This document shows positions 16,602-24,911 of a DNA stretch of 64,000 bases, piece by piece (the first letter of the stretch is position 1; each line of letters opens with the position of its first letter). A model generated the notes under the pieces. That model did not search any database. It saw only the letters and a list, made by a program, of their open reading frames with translations, and was not told the DNA's origin. The translations under genes were made by a program, and so were the position numbers. The DNA is taken from the NCBI RefSeq assembly GCF_016863135.1, contig NZ_BOOH01000029.1:16012-80011 (forward strand), given 5' to 3'. This DNA comes from Planobispora longispora (lineage in GTDB: Bacteria; Actinomycetota; Actinomycetes; Streptosporangiales; Streptosporangiaceae).

Positions 16602-16611
16602 CAGCACAGTC

Positions 16612-17489
16612 ATGAAGGAGCCGATTGCCGACGCGTGCCCGTTCCGCCACCCGCTCGACCAGGGACCCGACGGGATCAACCGGCCCGGCCTGTATCTCAA
16701 CGAGCGTTATCACGAGATCCGGGACAGCGGCACGGGCGTGGTCGAGGTGATGCGGATCGCCGGCGGCACCGCCAAGCTCGTCACCCGCTATGACGACGTC
16801 GTCATGGTGCTGCGCGACCCGGCCTTCTCGCGCGAGCGGGCCTTGCCCTTCGACGATGTGGCCGGTCTGGACGGCACCCTGCTCGGTCTGGACGGTCCCG
16901 GGCACAGTCGCGTGCGCAGACTGGTCAGTGATCATTTCACCCCCCGGGCGATCGGAGCCCTCCGCGATCGGATCGAGCGGTGCACCGCCGCGCGGCTGCA
17001 GGCGATGCTGTCGAGCGGCTCGTCTGCCGACCTGGTGGCCGACTTCGCCCTGCCCGTCGCCCTGGAAACGATCACGGACCTGCTGGGCCTGCCCGAGGCC
17101 GATCGCACCGACTTCTATCACTGGAGCCGGGCCTTCCTCAGCCACAGCACGCTCTCACCGCAGGAAGCCGAGGCCTCGCTGTTCGCCATGTACGACCACC
17201 TGAGCCGGCTGCTGCGGCACCGGCGCGAGACGCCCGTCGGCGATCTGCTGTCGCAGATCGCCGCCGATGGCGCCGGCCTCCCCGAACACCAGCAGGTCAT
17301 GCTGCCGATCGCTCTGCTGCTGGGTGGCTGGGAGACGGTGGCCTCCAACATCGCCACCTTCACCCAGGTGCTGCTGAGCCACCCCTACGGCACCTATGAC
17401 AGCGCCTGGCCGTACCGGCCGAGACCATCCCCCGCAAGATCGGTCGCGCCGTAGGCGGCCCCACCCGGCTGCCGGTCACCTGGGGCTGA
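16612..17489 (+). pseudogene. Cytochrome P450 pseudogene with internal deletion
   Basis: The first reading frame (16612 to about 17390) encodes the N-terminal two-thirds of a bacterial P450: C-helix HSRVRRLVSDHF, I-helix LLLGGWETVAS, then LLSHP. Translation then enters unrelated residues and stops at 17454. In another frame, 17403-17489 encodes RLAVPAETIPRKIG and ends TRLPVTWG, which looks like the normal P450 C-terminus. The stretch between them, holding the K-helix ExxR and the heme-cysteine loop (roughly 120 residues), is absent. An out-of-frame internal deletion explains this. Without the heme ligand the product cannot be an active P450. Confidence 0.85.
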
Positions 17490-17536
17490 CCCCCTCCGAT
17501 CGCCCGGGTGCGCGCCGTACCGGCGCAGCCGTACGG

Positions 17537-19384
17537 TCAGGCGGTGCCTTCCAGGTAGGCGAGGATGTCGCGGTCGCCGCGCTCGCGCAGGCGGGCCAGG
17601 ACCTCCTCGCGGGTGGCGCCCTCGGGCAGGCCGATGCGGGTGCCGATCAGGCGCATGGCCTCCGCCTCGGAGGCCACCGGGGCGGTGTAGCCGATCAGGT
17701 GCAGGGCCCGGTTCATGCCGGGGATCCCGGACATCGCGGCGGGCAGGTACCGGGTGAGCAGCTCGCCGCCGTCGGAGACCGTCAGGAAGACGTGGTCGCC
17801 CTCAGTGGCGTTGGAGGAGGCCAGGACCGGCCGGATGGAGCCCATGGTCGGCTGGTTGTGCCAGCTGATCACCACGTCGCCCGCGGGGGTGGAGGCGGTG
17901 AGCTGGCCGCCCGGGGCCATGCCGAGGTAGGCGGCGAAGCCGGTGGGCAGCGGGGAGCCGGAGCCGCGCAGGTGCTCGGCGTTGATGTCCACCCGGTGCC
18001 ACCAGCGGCCGTCGCGGCTGCGGAAGCAGCGGCGGGTCGCCGAGACGTCCCGGCGCGGCTGGTAGTCGGCCGGCTCGGTCCCGGCCACCCGGATCCACCC
18101 GCGCTGGGTGCGCTCGAAGCCGGGCCCGCCCGCGTAGGCGCGCACCGAGCTCTCGCTCACGTCGTAGCGGCCGGTCAGGTTGGACACGATCGTGTTGACC
18201 GACGCCTCGCCGCCGGCCCGCTCGATCTCGCGGACGATCATCTCGCGGATGCCGAGGTACTGCTCGCCGCCCCAGCGGGTCAGGCCGTACTTGTTGCGGT
18301 CCAGGCGCAGGAACCGGTCGTCGGCGGTGAGCTGGTTGCGGATCCCCACCAGGCTGTAGTCCTCGCCGATGCGCTCCTGGATCTCCTCGGGGGTCAGCGC
18401 GTTCCCGGCCACCGCGAGCACGGCCTCCGCCTTGTCGTTGACGCTGCGCGGCCACGGCACCACGTGGTCCTCCAGCACCCGCAGCTGCGGTACGGAGATC
18501 AGCCAGCGTTCGGCCACGTCCTCGCGGATGCCCAGCTGGCTGACCAGCGTGACGGCCTCGGCCAGGGGGCGCGGCCCGTCGGCGAACAGCTGCCGCGTCT
18601 TCTCCCGGAGCTCGTCGGCGCCGCCCGCGACCAGCCACCCGTCCACCTGCTCGTACCCGGTCAGCAGGGTGCGCACGAACCGCCAGGACGGGATGCCCAG
18701 CGTGGCCAGGTCGGTGCGGTGCCAGGGCACCGCGGCGGCCAGGTCGTCGGCGGGCACGGCGGAGCCGAGCCGGCCCCGCAGCCACGAGACGTGCGCCACC
18801 AGCGGGGCCGCCTCCGGGGTCGACAGCCAGGTCTCGACGTGGTCGCGCAGGTCGCGCTCGATCTGCCGGATGCGCTCGCGCGTCACCGAGAACCGCTGGG
18901 CCAGGTCGTCCAGCGTCACCCGCTGGGAGGCGTAGAGCCGGTCTCTGGCGATGGCGCGCTGCCGGTCGTCCAGCGCGGAGAAGACCCCGTCGATCAGATC
19001 GGGCAGCGGCCGGTCCGGGCGGGCGGTGCGGCCCGGCGCGGCGCCGTCCTCGGGGACGGGGTCGAGCAGTCGCTGCAGCACGTCGGTGAAGAGCCGGTGC
19101 ACCGCCTCGCGGCCGAGCGCCTCGGGCGTCTGCGCGCTCGCGGCCGGGTCGGCGAACCTGAGCAGGGGCAGGACGTCCCCGAGCGCCAGATGACCCCAGC
19201 AGGTCATGGCGAGGTCGGCGAGCCGCCCGGCGACCTCGGAGGTCCCGATGGTGGAGCAGGCCCGCTCCAGCGGGATTGCCTGCCACCACGCCTCAGGGAG
19301 ACGGGCGTCGGTTGCGATCGGCGCTACCTGGCCGGGAGAGGTCCAGCGCAGGGGTGGCGCGATGTCGCTCAGGCTGAGGTTCAT
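17537..19384 (-). CDS. Sigma-70 region 4 / HARE-HTH domain protein (third gene of the helicase operon)
   Basis: 615 residues. A conserved N-terminal block (MNLSLSDIAPPLRW; residues 1-110) is followed by a sigma-70 region-4 HTH at 154-182 (DLAQRFSVTRERIRQIE). A HARE-type winged helix lies at about 318-432 (ALTPEEIQERIG; KYGLTRWG), and a C-terminal domain at 447-610 (TRRCFRSRDGRWWHRVDIN; LPTGFAAYLGM; RLRERGDRDIL). No sigma region 2 is present, so it is not a full sigma factor. The same N-terminal and C-terminal blocks occur in the first gene of the operon. It may bind DNA or RNA polymerase; its function is not described to my knowledge. It starts 49 bp after the helicase stop. Confidence 0.8.
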   Translation of the reverse strand: MNLSLSDIAPPLRWTSPGQVAPIATDARLPEAWWQAIPLERACSTIGTSEVAGRLADLAMTCWGHLALGDVLPLLRFADPAASAQTPEALGREAVHRLFTDVLQRLLDPVPEDGAAPGRTARPDRPLPDLIDGVFSALDDRQRAIARDRLYASQRVTLDDLAQRFSVTRERIRQIERDLRDHVETWLSTPEAAPLVAHVSWLRGRLGSAVPADDLAAAVPWHRTDLATLGIPSWRFVRTLLTGYEQVDGWLVAGGADELREKTRQLFADGPRPLAEAVTLVSQLGIREDVAERWLISVPQLRVLEDHVVPWPRSVNDKAEAVLAVAGNALTPEEIQERIGEDYSLVGIRNQLTADDRFLRLDRNKYGLTRWGGEQYLGIREMIVREIERAGGEASVNTIVSNLTGRYDVSESSVRAYAGGPGFERTQRGWIRVAGTEPADYQPRRDVSATRRCFRSRDGRWWHRVDINAEHLRGSGSPLPTGFAAYLGMAPGGQLTASTPAGDVVISWHNQPTMGSIRPVLASSNATEGDHVFLTVSDGGELLTRYLPAAMSGIPGMNRALHLIGYTAPVASEAEAMRLIGTRIGLPEGATREEVLARLRERGDRDILAYLEGTA

Positions 19385-19433
19385 TGAGGTCCAACCGGCA
19401 AAGGGGAATGTATCCGCAGTTCAGACTATGTGG
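19385..19433 (-). promoter_or_regulatory. Intergenic segment with CAGACTATG motif
   Basis: 49 bp between the helicase stop and the third gene. It contains CAGACTATG (19422-19430, plus strand), nine bases that recur in the 14-bp inverted repeat upstream of the first gene of the operon (23995-24008, reverse complement). A shared control site is possible. There is no convincing Shine-Dalgarno next to the ATG at 19384. Confidence 0.35.
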
Positions 19434-21623
19434 TCAGGTGGGGAGAAAAGGGCTGGCGCGACCGGAATAGGACACGTAGAGCAGTTCGTGGGCTCGCGTG
19501 CACGCAACGTAGAGCAGACCGCGCTCGCGCTGGAGGTCGTGCGCCCGGGCCGCGGGGTCTTCCCCGGCCGGGGTGAGGGACTCCGGAGCGGGCACGATCC
19601 CGTCGGTGACGCCGATCACGGCGACCCGCCGGAACTCCAGACCTTTCATACCGTGCAGCGTGGTCGCCCGCACCCCCGAATTCCGCAGGGCGGCCCTCGC
19701 TTCCCGGACGAGGTCCGCGGTCCTGGCGGCCACGCCGATCTCCCCCGGGCGGACGCCGTCCTCCAACCACTGCGAGATGTGCGTGACCAGACCGTTCAGC
19801 TCGTCCTCCGGTGAATCGTAGGCACGGACCATCGGGCGCGGGCCGTGCCGCGTGGCGCGGAAACCGTACAACTCCTGAACCCCGGCCACCAGCCCGTCGG
19901 CCGGTCCGCCCCCGCGCAGCCGTACCCCCCAGGAGAGGATCTCCTGCGGGAGCCGGTAGGACACCTGGAGCCGCCGCTGGCTCGCGTCGATGCCCACCGA
20001 GCCGAGCGCCACCCGGGTGTCGAAGATCCGCTGGTGCGGGTCGCCCACGATGAACAGGTCGTCCGGCGCGTACGGCGCCGCCGCGCGCAGCAGCCGCCAC
20101 TGCGTGGGGTGCAGGTCCTGCGCCTCGTCCACCACGATGTGCCGGTACGGCTCCCGCCGCGGTTCGGTCTCCTCCAGCAGGTCCCCGGTGAACTGGCCGA
20201 GCAGGGTCGCCGCCTCGGCGGCCAGCTGGAGCAGGGTCCGCTTGCCCCGTTCGGCCAGGCGCCCGATGACGTGCCCCACGGACCGCCAGACGTCGGCGCG
20301 CTGATCGGCGGAGAGTTCGACGGCGCGGCCGGGACGGGGGGCGGCCAGGTACTCCTCCAGGGTCTGGAGGTTCTGCGCCAGGATCACCTGCTCCCACTCG
20401 CGGAGCAGGAAGGCCGGGCCGTGGCCGCTCTCCGCCTCCTGCCAGAGCGCGGTCAGCTCGGCGGCGCCGACGAGCACGGGCGGGCGCCCCTCGGCCTCGG
20501 AGACGATGCGGTGGGCGAGCCGGTCCACGTTGCCGACCTCGATCCGCTTGCGCACGACCTCGTCCTCGATCAGCAGGTCGAGCTTGGCGGAGAGGTCGGA
20601 GATCAGCCCCTGGGAGAAGGTGACGAGCAGGACCGGGCCCGCGCCGCCCCGGGCCAGGTGGGCCGCGCGGTGCAGAGCGATGAGGGTCTTGCCGGTGCCG
20701 GCCCCGCCGGTGACCAGGACCGGCCGGTCGTAGGGCCCCCCGCGGGCCAGGCGGTGCTGCGGCGGGTGCAGGAACACGCACCAGCCGGGCGAGTCCAGGA
20801 CGTGGTTGAGCTCGCGCGCGCCGCCGACGAAGACGGCGCGGTCCGGGCTGCGCAGGAGCGCGGCGGCCAGGTCGTCGGGGTCCACCACGGGCTCGGCCGG
20901 TCCCGCGGACGGCATGGACGTGATAGACGCCGCGGACGCCGCGGACGTGACAGACGCCGCAGGCGTCGCGAGCCCCGCGGACAGGGCGGACCTGACGGGC
21001 TCCGATCCCGCGGGCGGGACGGAACCGACGGGCTCGGCCGCGCGGCAGAGATCCAGCTCCCGCCAGGCGCCGGCCACCGACTCCCCCCGGGCCAGCGCGG
21101 CCAGCGGCACGTACTGCGTCGGGGGCAGCAGCGGCTCCAGCGCCTCCAGGGTCAGCTCATCGGTGATCTGCCTCAGCAGGGGGAGGAAACGGTGATCGAT
21201 GCCCAGCGCGGCCAGGTCGGTGTCGCAGAAATCGGCGAACAGGCGGGTCGTGCAGGTTCCCGCCGCCCTGCGGAGCGCCGGTTCCACGCGCCCCAGCGCC
21301 GCGGCGTCCCATACCTCGACCACTCCCAGCACGCTGTTGACCCCGAACCGGTAACGCTGGGCGTAGGACCAGGCGTCGGCGTCCGGAAGGACGGTCAGCA
21401 GCCAGTAGACGTCCCGCTGCCTGACCACGACGCCGCGGTACCGGTCGGCCAGGCGCAGCGTGGCGATCCGGTCGTCCCTGGCGCCCCTGACCCGCTCCGG
21501 ATGCGGGGCGCCCGACACGTTCTGCAGGAACCGGCGCACCGAGGTCACCGCGTCCCGGCGCACCTGCGGAGCCAGGGCGCTGAGCTCGGCGGGGAACTCG
21601 GGGGAGAGGGCGAGTCGGGGCAT
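19434..21623 (-). CDS. UvrD/Rep-type SF1 helicase with RelE/ParE-like N-terminal domain
   Basis: 729 residues. Residues 1-97 resemble the RelE/ParE toxin fold (SVRRFLQN; RIATLRLADRYRGVVVRQ; DVYWLLTVLPDADAWSYAQR). A helical region and an Ala/Ser/Pro-rich linker (about 200-245) follow, then an SF1 helicase core: Walker A GGAGTGKT (306-313), Walker B VVDEAQD (497-503), motif III GDPHQRIF (527-534), motif IV VSYRLP, motif V TLHGMKGLEF and motif VI LLYVACTRA. It should translocate on or unwind DNA using ATP. ATG 21623 is 2 bp after the upstream stop, so translation is coupled. The context of two flanking paralogs suggests one complex or pathway. Confidence 0.88.
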   Translation of the reverse strand: MPRLALSPEFPAELSALAPQVRRDAVTSVRRFLQNVSGAPHPERVRGARDDRIATLRLADRYRGVVVRQRDVYWLLTVLPDADAWSYAQRYRFGVNSVLGVVEVWDAAALGRVEPALRRAAGTCTTRLFADFCDTDLAALGIDHRFLPLLRQITDELTLEALEPLLPPTQYVPLAALARGESVAGAWRELDLCRAAEPVGSVPPAGSEPVRSALSAGLATPAASVTSAASAASITSMPSAGPAEPVVDPDDLAAALLRSPDRAVFVGGARELNHVLDSPGWCVFLHPPQHRLARGGPYDRPVLVTGGAGTGKTLIALHRAAHLARGGAGPVLLVTFSQGLISDLSAKLDLLIEDEVVRKRIEVGNVDRLAHRIVSEAEGRPPVLVGAAELTALWQEAESGHGPAFLLREWEQVILAQNLQTLEEYLAAPRPGRAVELSADQRADVWRSVGHVIGRLAERGKRTLLQLAAEAATLLGQFTGDLLEETEPRREPYRHIVVDEAQDLHPTQWRLLRAAAPYAPDDLFIVGDPHQRIFDTRVALGSVGIDASQRRLQVSYRLPQEILSWGVRLRGGGPADGLVAGVQELYGFRATRHGPRPMVRAYDSPEDELNGLVTHISQWLEDGVRPGEIGVAARTADLVREARAALRNSGVRATTLHGMKGLEFRRVAVIGVTDGIVPAPESLTPAGEDPAARAHDLQRERGLLYVACTRAHELLYVSYSGRASPFLPT

Positions 21624-21625
21624 CG

Positions 21626-23926
21626 CTACGCCAGCAGGGAGTGCAGGTCGCGGTCCCCACGTTCGCGCAGACGGGTGAGGAGGTCGGGCAGGCTCACCGG
21701 CCCGGCCATCCCGACCCGGGTGGCGATCACCCGCGCGGCGTGCTCGGCGTTCTCGTACGGAGCGGTGTAGCCCACCAGGCGCAGCGCCCGCATGACCGGC
21801 TCCACCCCCGGCCCGGCCGCGGGCAGGTGCCTGGCGCGCAGGACCCCTCCCTCGGACAACGTCAGGAACAGGTGGCTCCCCTCCTTGGCGCCGGCGTCCC
21901 GCAGGAGCGGTCCGAGCGACTCCAGGACCGGCCGGTCCTGCCAGTTCAGGGTCAGCTCGCCCGCCGCGCTGCTGACCGTGCGGCTGTCGCCGGGGCCTAT
22001 GCCCAGATATGCCGCGAACCCACCGGGCAGCGGGCACTCGGACCCCTCGATGTGCTCGGCGGTCACGTCGATCCTCAGCCACCACCGGCCGTCGGGCTGC
22101 CGGAAGCAGCGCCGGGTGAGCGCCACGTCCTTGAGCGGGCGGAGCGGCGACTTGAACGGATCCGCTCCTGCTCCCGCGTCGCCGGCCGGGTTCTCCGGCA
22201 CGAACGGCCGGGCCGGCGCCGCCTCCGGCGGGACGGGAGGAGCGTCGTCGGCGTCCTGGCCGTTCTCCGGCGGAGCGGGAGGCACGCCGTTGGCGCCCCG
22301 GCCGTTCTCCGGCGGGACGGGGGGAGCGCCGTTGGGACCCCGGCCGTTCTCCGGCGGGGCGGAGGGGACGCCGTTGAACCACGGGCCGGTCTCGGGCGAG
22401 GCGGGGCGCGCACCGGCGGCGGGCTGGGCCGCCGGGCCGTTCGCGCCGAGGATGCGGAGCTGCGGGACGTTCTCCAGCCACTCCTTGGCGACATCGGGGT
22501 GGATGCCGAGGGAGGAGACCAGTTCGAGGGCCCTGCTCACGGTCGTGGGGCGCTCGGCCCCGCTGATCAGGTCGCGGGTACGGTGCCGCAGCTCGACGAT
22601 GTCGCCGTCCACCAGCCAGCCGTCGACCAGGTAGTGGTCGGACAGGGTCCCCAGCACGAACTGCCAGGCGGGGATGTTGAGGGAGGAGAGCTCCCGCGTG
22701 TGCCAGTCGGCCGCCTCGATCAGCCGCTTCTTGGGGGCGGCCTTGCCGAGGTCCGTCCGGAGCCGGGCCAGGTGCTCCCGGTACGGCGCCGCCTCGGCGG
22801 AGGCGAGCCAGTCGTCCAGCCGCCCGCGCAGCCCGGTCTCGGCGTCCCCGACGACCTCGGGCTGGACCGCGAAGAGCTTGGCCAGCGCCTCCACGGCCGC
22901 CGGCTCTTCGCCGAACACCCGATTCTGCGCGACGGCCCAGCTCAGGTCGTCCAGGTCGGCGAAGACCGCGTCGATCAGGGCGTGGAGGTCCTGCGGCTCC
23001 CGCCGTGCCTCCGCGCCGGCCTCGTCGTCTGCGGCCTCGGCTCCGTCGTCTGCGGCCTCCGCGCCGGCTCCGTCGTCTGCGGCCTTAGCGTCCGCCGCCT
23101 CGGCGTCCGTGGCTTCTGCTTCGGCGGCCTGGACATCTTCGACATCTTCGGCGTCTGCGTCTTCGACATCTTCGACATCTTCGACGTCTGAGGCGTCTGC
23201 GGTTTCGGCGGCCTCGGCGTCTGCGGCCTCGGCAGTCTCCGGCCCGGCCGGGATGTCCTCGACCCGCAGTCCGGCCGTGGCGCTCTCCGCCCCGGCCGCG
23301 ACCGGGGCGTCGTCCGACTCGTCCGCCGGCGAACTCTCATCCGCCGGCGAACTCTCGTCCACCGAGCTCTCATCCGCTGCGGCGACCGGCTGCGCCTCCT
23401 GCTCGGACTCCGCCTCCCGTCCGGCTTCCGCTCGCTCCGCGGATTCGGCGGCGGGGAGGGAGGTCCCGGCCCCGGCGGGCACTCCGCTCGCACCGGGGGC
23501 GACGGCGGACGCGGGGGCCATGCGGGTGAAGACGGCCGTGAAGAGGGTGTCGAGCAGCAGCCGCGCGTTGATGAAGGGCTGGTCGCGGAGGTCGTGGCCG
23601 GTGAGCGCGAGGAGCGCGGGCCAGGACCCTCCGACCCGGTCCAGGGCGATGGCGGTGCAGGGCTCGTCGAGCTCCGCGGCCTCGTCGGGGTCGAGGACGT
23701 GCAGGGCGGGCAGGACGTCGCCCACGGCCGCGGCGGGCCAGCGCGTCAGGGCGATCTCCGCGACGATCGCGGCCAGCCGCTCGGGCCCGAGCACGGCGAG
23801 CACGCGGGAGAGCGGCAGAGCGCGCCACCAGGCGTCCGGCAGGCCGGGCTGGTCGCGCAGGACCGGAATCGTCGCCGCGTCGCTCCAGCGTAGCGGTGGC
23901 ACGAGGTCACTCAGACAGAAGTTCAT
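21626..23926 (-). CDS. Paralog of the sigma-4/HARE protein with acidic and PPENG repeats (first gene of the helicase operon)
   Basis: 766 residues. The N-terminus (MNFCLSDLVPPLRW) and C-terminus (TRRCFRQPDGRWWLRIDVT; LPGGFAAYLGIG; LLTRLRERGDRDLH) match the third gene, and so does the middle (DWHTRELSSLNIPAW). The sigma-like HTH position reads AAVEALAKLFAVQPEVV, without the RERIRQIE recognition helix. The HARE winged helix is replaced by a proline-rich tandem repeat (PPENGRGPNGAPPV type). An acidic Ala/Glu/Asp linker of about 130 residues (EDVEDVEDADAEDVEDV) sits before the HTH-like part. A DNA-binding protein has apparently lost its DNA contacts and become a scaffold-like partner (inference). 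ATG 23926 begins the conserved block. Confidence 0.75.
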   Translation of the reverse strand: MNFCLSDLVPPLRWSDAATIPVLRDQPGLPDAWWRALPLSRVLAVLGPERLAAIVAEIALTRWPAAAVGDVLPALHVLDPDEAAELDEPCTAIALDRVGGSWPALLALTGHDLRDQPFINARLLLDTLFTAVFTRMAPASAVAPGASGVPAGAGTSLPAAESAERAEAGREAESEQEAQPVAAADESSVDESSPADESSPADESDDAPVAAGAESATAGLRVEDIPAGPETAEAADAEAAETADASDVEDVEDVEDADAEDVEDVQAAEAEATDAEAADAKAADDGAGAEAADDGAEAADDEAGAEARREPQDLHALIDAVFADLDDLSWAVAQNRVFGEEPAAVEALAKLFAVQPEVVGDAETGLRGRLDDWLASAEAAPYREHLARLRTDLGKAAPKKRLIEAADWHTRELSSLNIPAWQFVLGTLSDHYLVDGWLVDGDIVELRHRTRDLISGAERPTTVSRALELVSSLGIHPDVAKEWLENVPQLRILGANGPAAQPAAGARPASPETGPWFNGVPSAPPENGRGPNGAPPVPPENGRGANGVPPAPPENGQDADDAPPVPPEAAPARPFVPENPAGDAGAGADPFKSPLRPLKDVALTRRCFRQPDGRWWLRIDVTAEHIEGSECPLPGGFAAYLGIGPGDSRTVSSAAGELTLNWQDRPVLESLGPLLRDAGAKEGSHLFLTLSEGGVLRARHLPAAGPGVEPVMRALRLVGYTAPYENAEHAARVIATRVGMAGPVSLPDLLTRLRERGDRDLHSLLA
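22260..22385 (-). repeat. Three 42-bp tandem repeats encoding PPENG units
   Basis: Plus-strand units of exactly 42 bp start at 22260, 22302 and 22344, each beginning CCGTTCTCCGGCGG. On the minus strand each encodes 14 residues of the type PPENGRGANGVPPA. A more diverged unit extends toward 22205. Confidence 0.85.
23132..23190 (-). repeat. 9-bp repeats encoding acidic EDV units
   Basis: GACATCTTC occurs in tandem pairs at 23132-23149 and 23165-23182, with related variants around them, encoding E-D-V steps on the minus strand. Lower GC and A/T-ending codons set it apart from its surroundings. Confidence 0.7.
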
Positions 23927-24035
23927 CCGTTCCTTCACCAGCCCCTCAAGCCGCCCAATCCACTCCTCATCGCTGGAGAGCGAGATTCATAGAACAGACC
24001 ATAGTCTGGCAAATCACCCCAGCGCACGGATCTGG
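23927..24035 (-). promoter_or_regulatory. Promoter region of the helicase operon with CAGAC-N4-GTCTG inverted repeat
   Basis: About 109 bp, relatively AT-rich for this genome, between the upstream methyltransferase stop and the first operon gene. CAGACCATAGTCTG (23995-24008) is an inverted repeat with 5-bp arms, and its CATAGTCTG half matches the motif before the third gene. No confident -35/-10 pair could be fixed. Confidence 0.4.
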
Positions 24036-24788
24036 TCAGCGACGTACCGCGGCGAAGCGTAGCCGGACGTAGTCGGCCATCCAGCCGGTCTCCCGCCGCA
24101 GAGCGGGTGCTGCCAGCTCATTCACCCGGCGCAGCAGCGGTTCGACGACGTCCGCGGGCACCCCGTGGAGCAGCGATCCGGCGAACATCCGTACCCAGTC
24201 CGCCGCCCCGTTGGGGCATTCGTCAAGTGGCGTGGGGCGGTCGAAGTATTCCAGAATGCGGACGGCGAACCCGCCCTTCTCCAGCCGGGAGGCGTACTCG
24301 GCCGGGCTCGGGAAGTACCACGGCAGATCGGGGTCGGGCAGCCGGTACTCCCGCCACGCGGTGGACACCGCGGCCGTCAGCGCGGCGCAGTTGCCCGCGC
24401 CGCCCATCTCGGCCACGAACCGGCCGCCCGGGGCCAGGGCCTCGCGGACGCTGGCGATCACCGCGTCCGGGTGGCGGCTCATCCAGTGCAGGGCCGCGTT
24501 GGAGAAGACCGCGTCGTACGGCTGCGCGAGCACGAAATCGTGTCCGTCGCCGACGATGAAGTCCAGGCCGGGATACTGCGCCAGGGCTTTCTCGATCATC
24601 GCCTGGGAGCCGTCGATCCCGAGCACGTGGGCGCCCCTGGAGGCGATCTCGGCGGTCAGGACGCCGGTGCCGCAGCCGAGGTCCACGATGCGCTCGCCGG
24701 GCTGCGGGTCGAGGAGGTCGACCAGGGGGGCTCCGTGGGCGGAGACGTATCCGAAGCCGGTGTCATGAGTGCGAGCGGTCCACCTCAT
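24036..24788 (-). CDS. Class I SAM-dependent methyltransferase
   Basis: 250-residue methyltransferase of the trans-aconitate/ubiE-like type. Motif I is VDLGCGTGVL, motif II is VLGIDGSQAM, followed by FIVGDGHDF and the post-motif AVFSNAALHWM. The C-terminal part (PSPAEYASRLEKGGF) resembles trans-aconitate methyltransferases, but the substrate is not assignable. ATG 24788 (MRWTARTHDTGF) is preferred over an upstream TTG at 24812. Its stop is about 110 bp before the helicase operon on the same strand, so read-through is possible. Confidence 0.85.
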   Translation of the reverse strand: MRWTARTHDTGFGYVSAHGAPLVDLLDPQPGERIVDLGCGTGVLTAEIASRGAHVLGIDGSQAMIEKALAQYPGLDFIVGDGHDFVLAQPYDAVFSNAALHWMSRHPDAVIASVREALAPGGRFVAEMGGAGNCAALTAAVSTAWREYRLPDPDLPWYFPSPAEYASRLEKGGFAVRILEYFDRPTPLDECPNGAADWVRMFAGSLLHGVPADVVEPLLRRVNELAAPALRRETGWMADYVRLRFAAVRR

Positions 24789-24911
24789 CAAGCTCGGTGT
24801 GTCGTATCGCAAGACGATCAGCTCACATTCTGAGACAGTGCGGCTCCGTGCCAGTGCTCTCCCATCACTTTAGAGCCTTTAGCATGTCCCGACATATCAG
24901 TCTCACAGGCA

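Noticed and set aside
17537..19384. A complete alternative sigma factor
   Set aside because: Only the region-4-like HTH is present; no region 2 for -10 recognition and core binding can be found.
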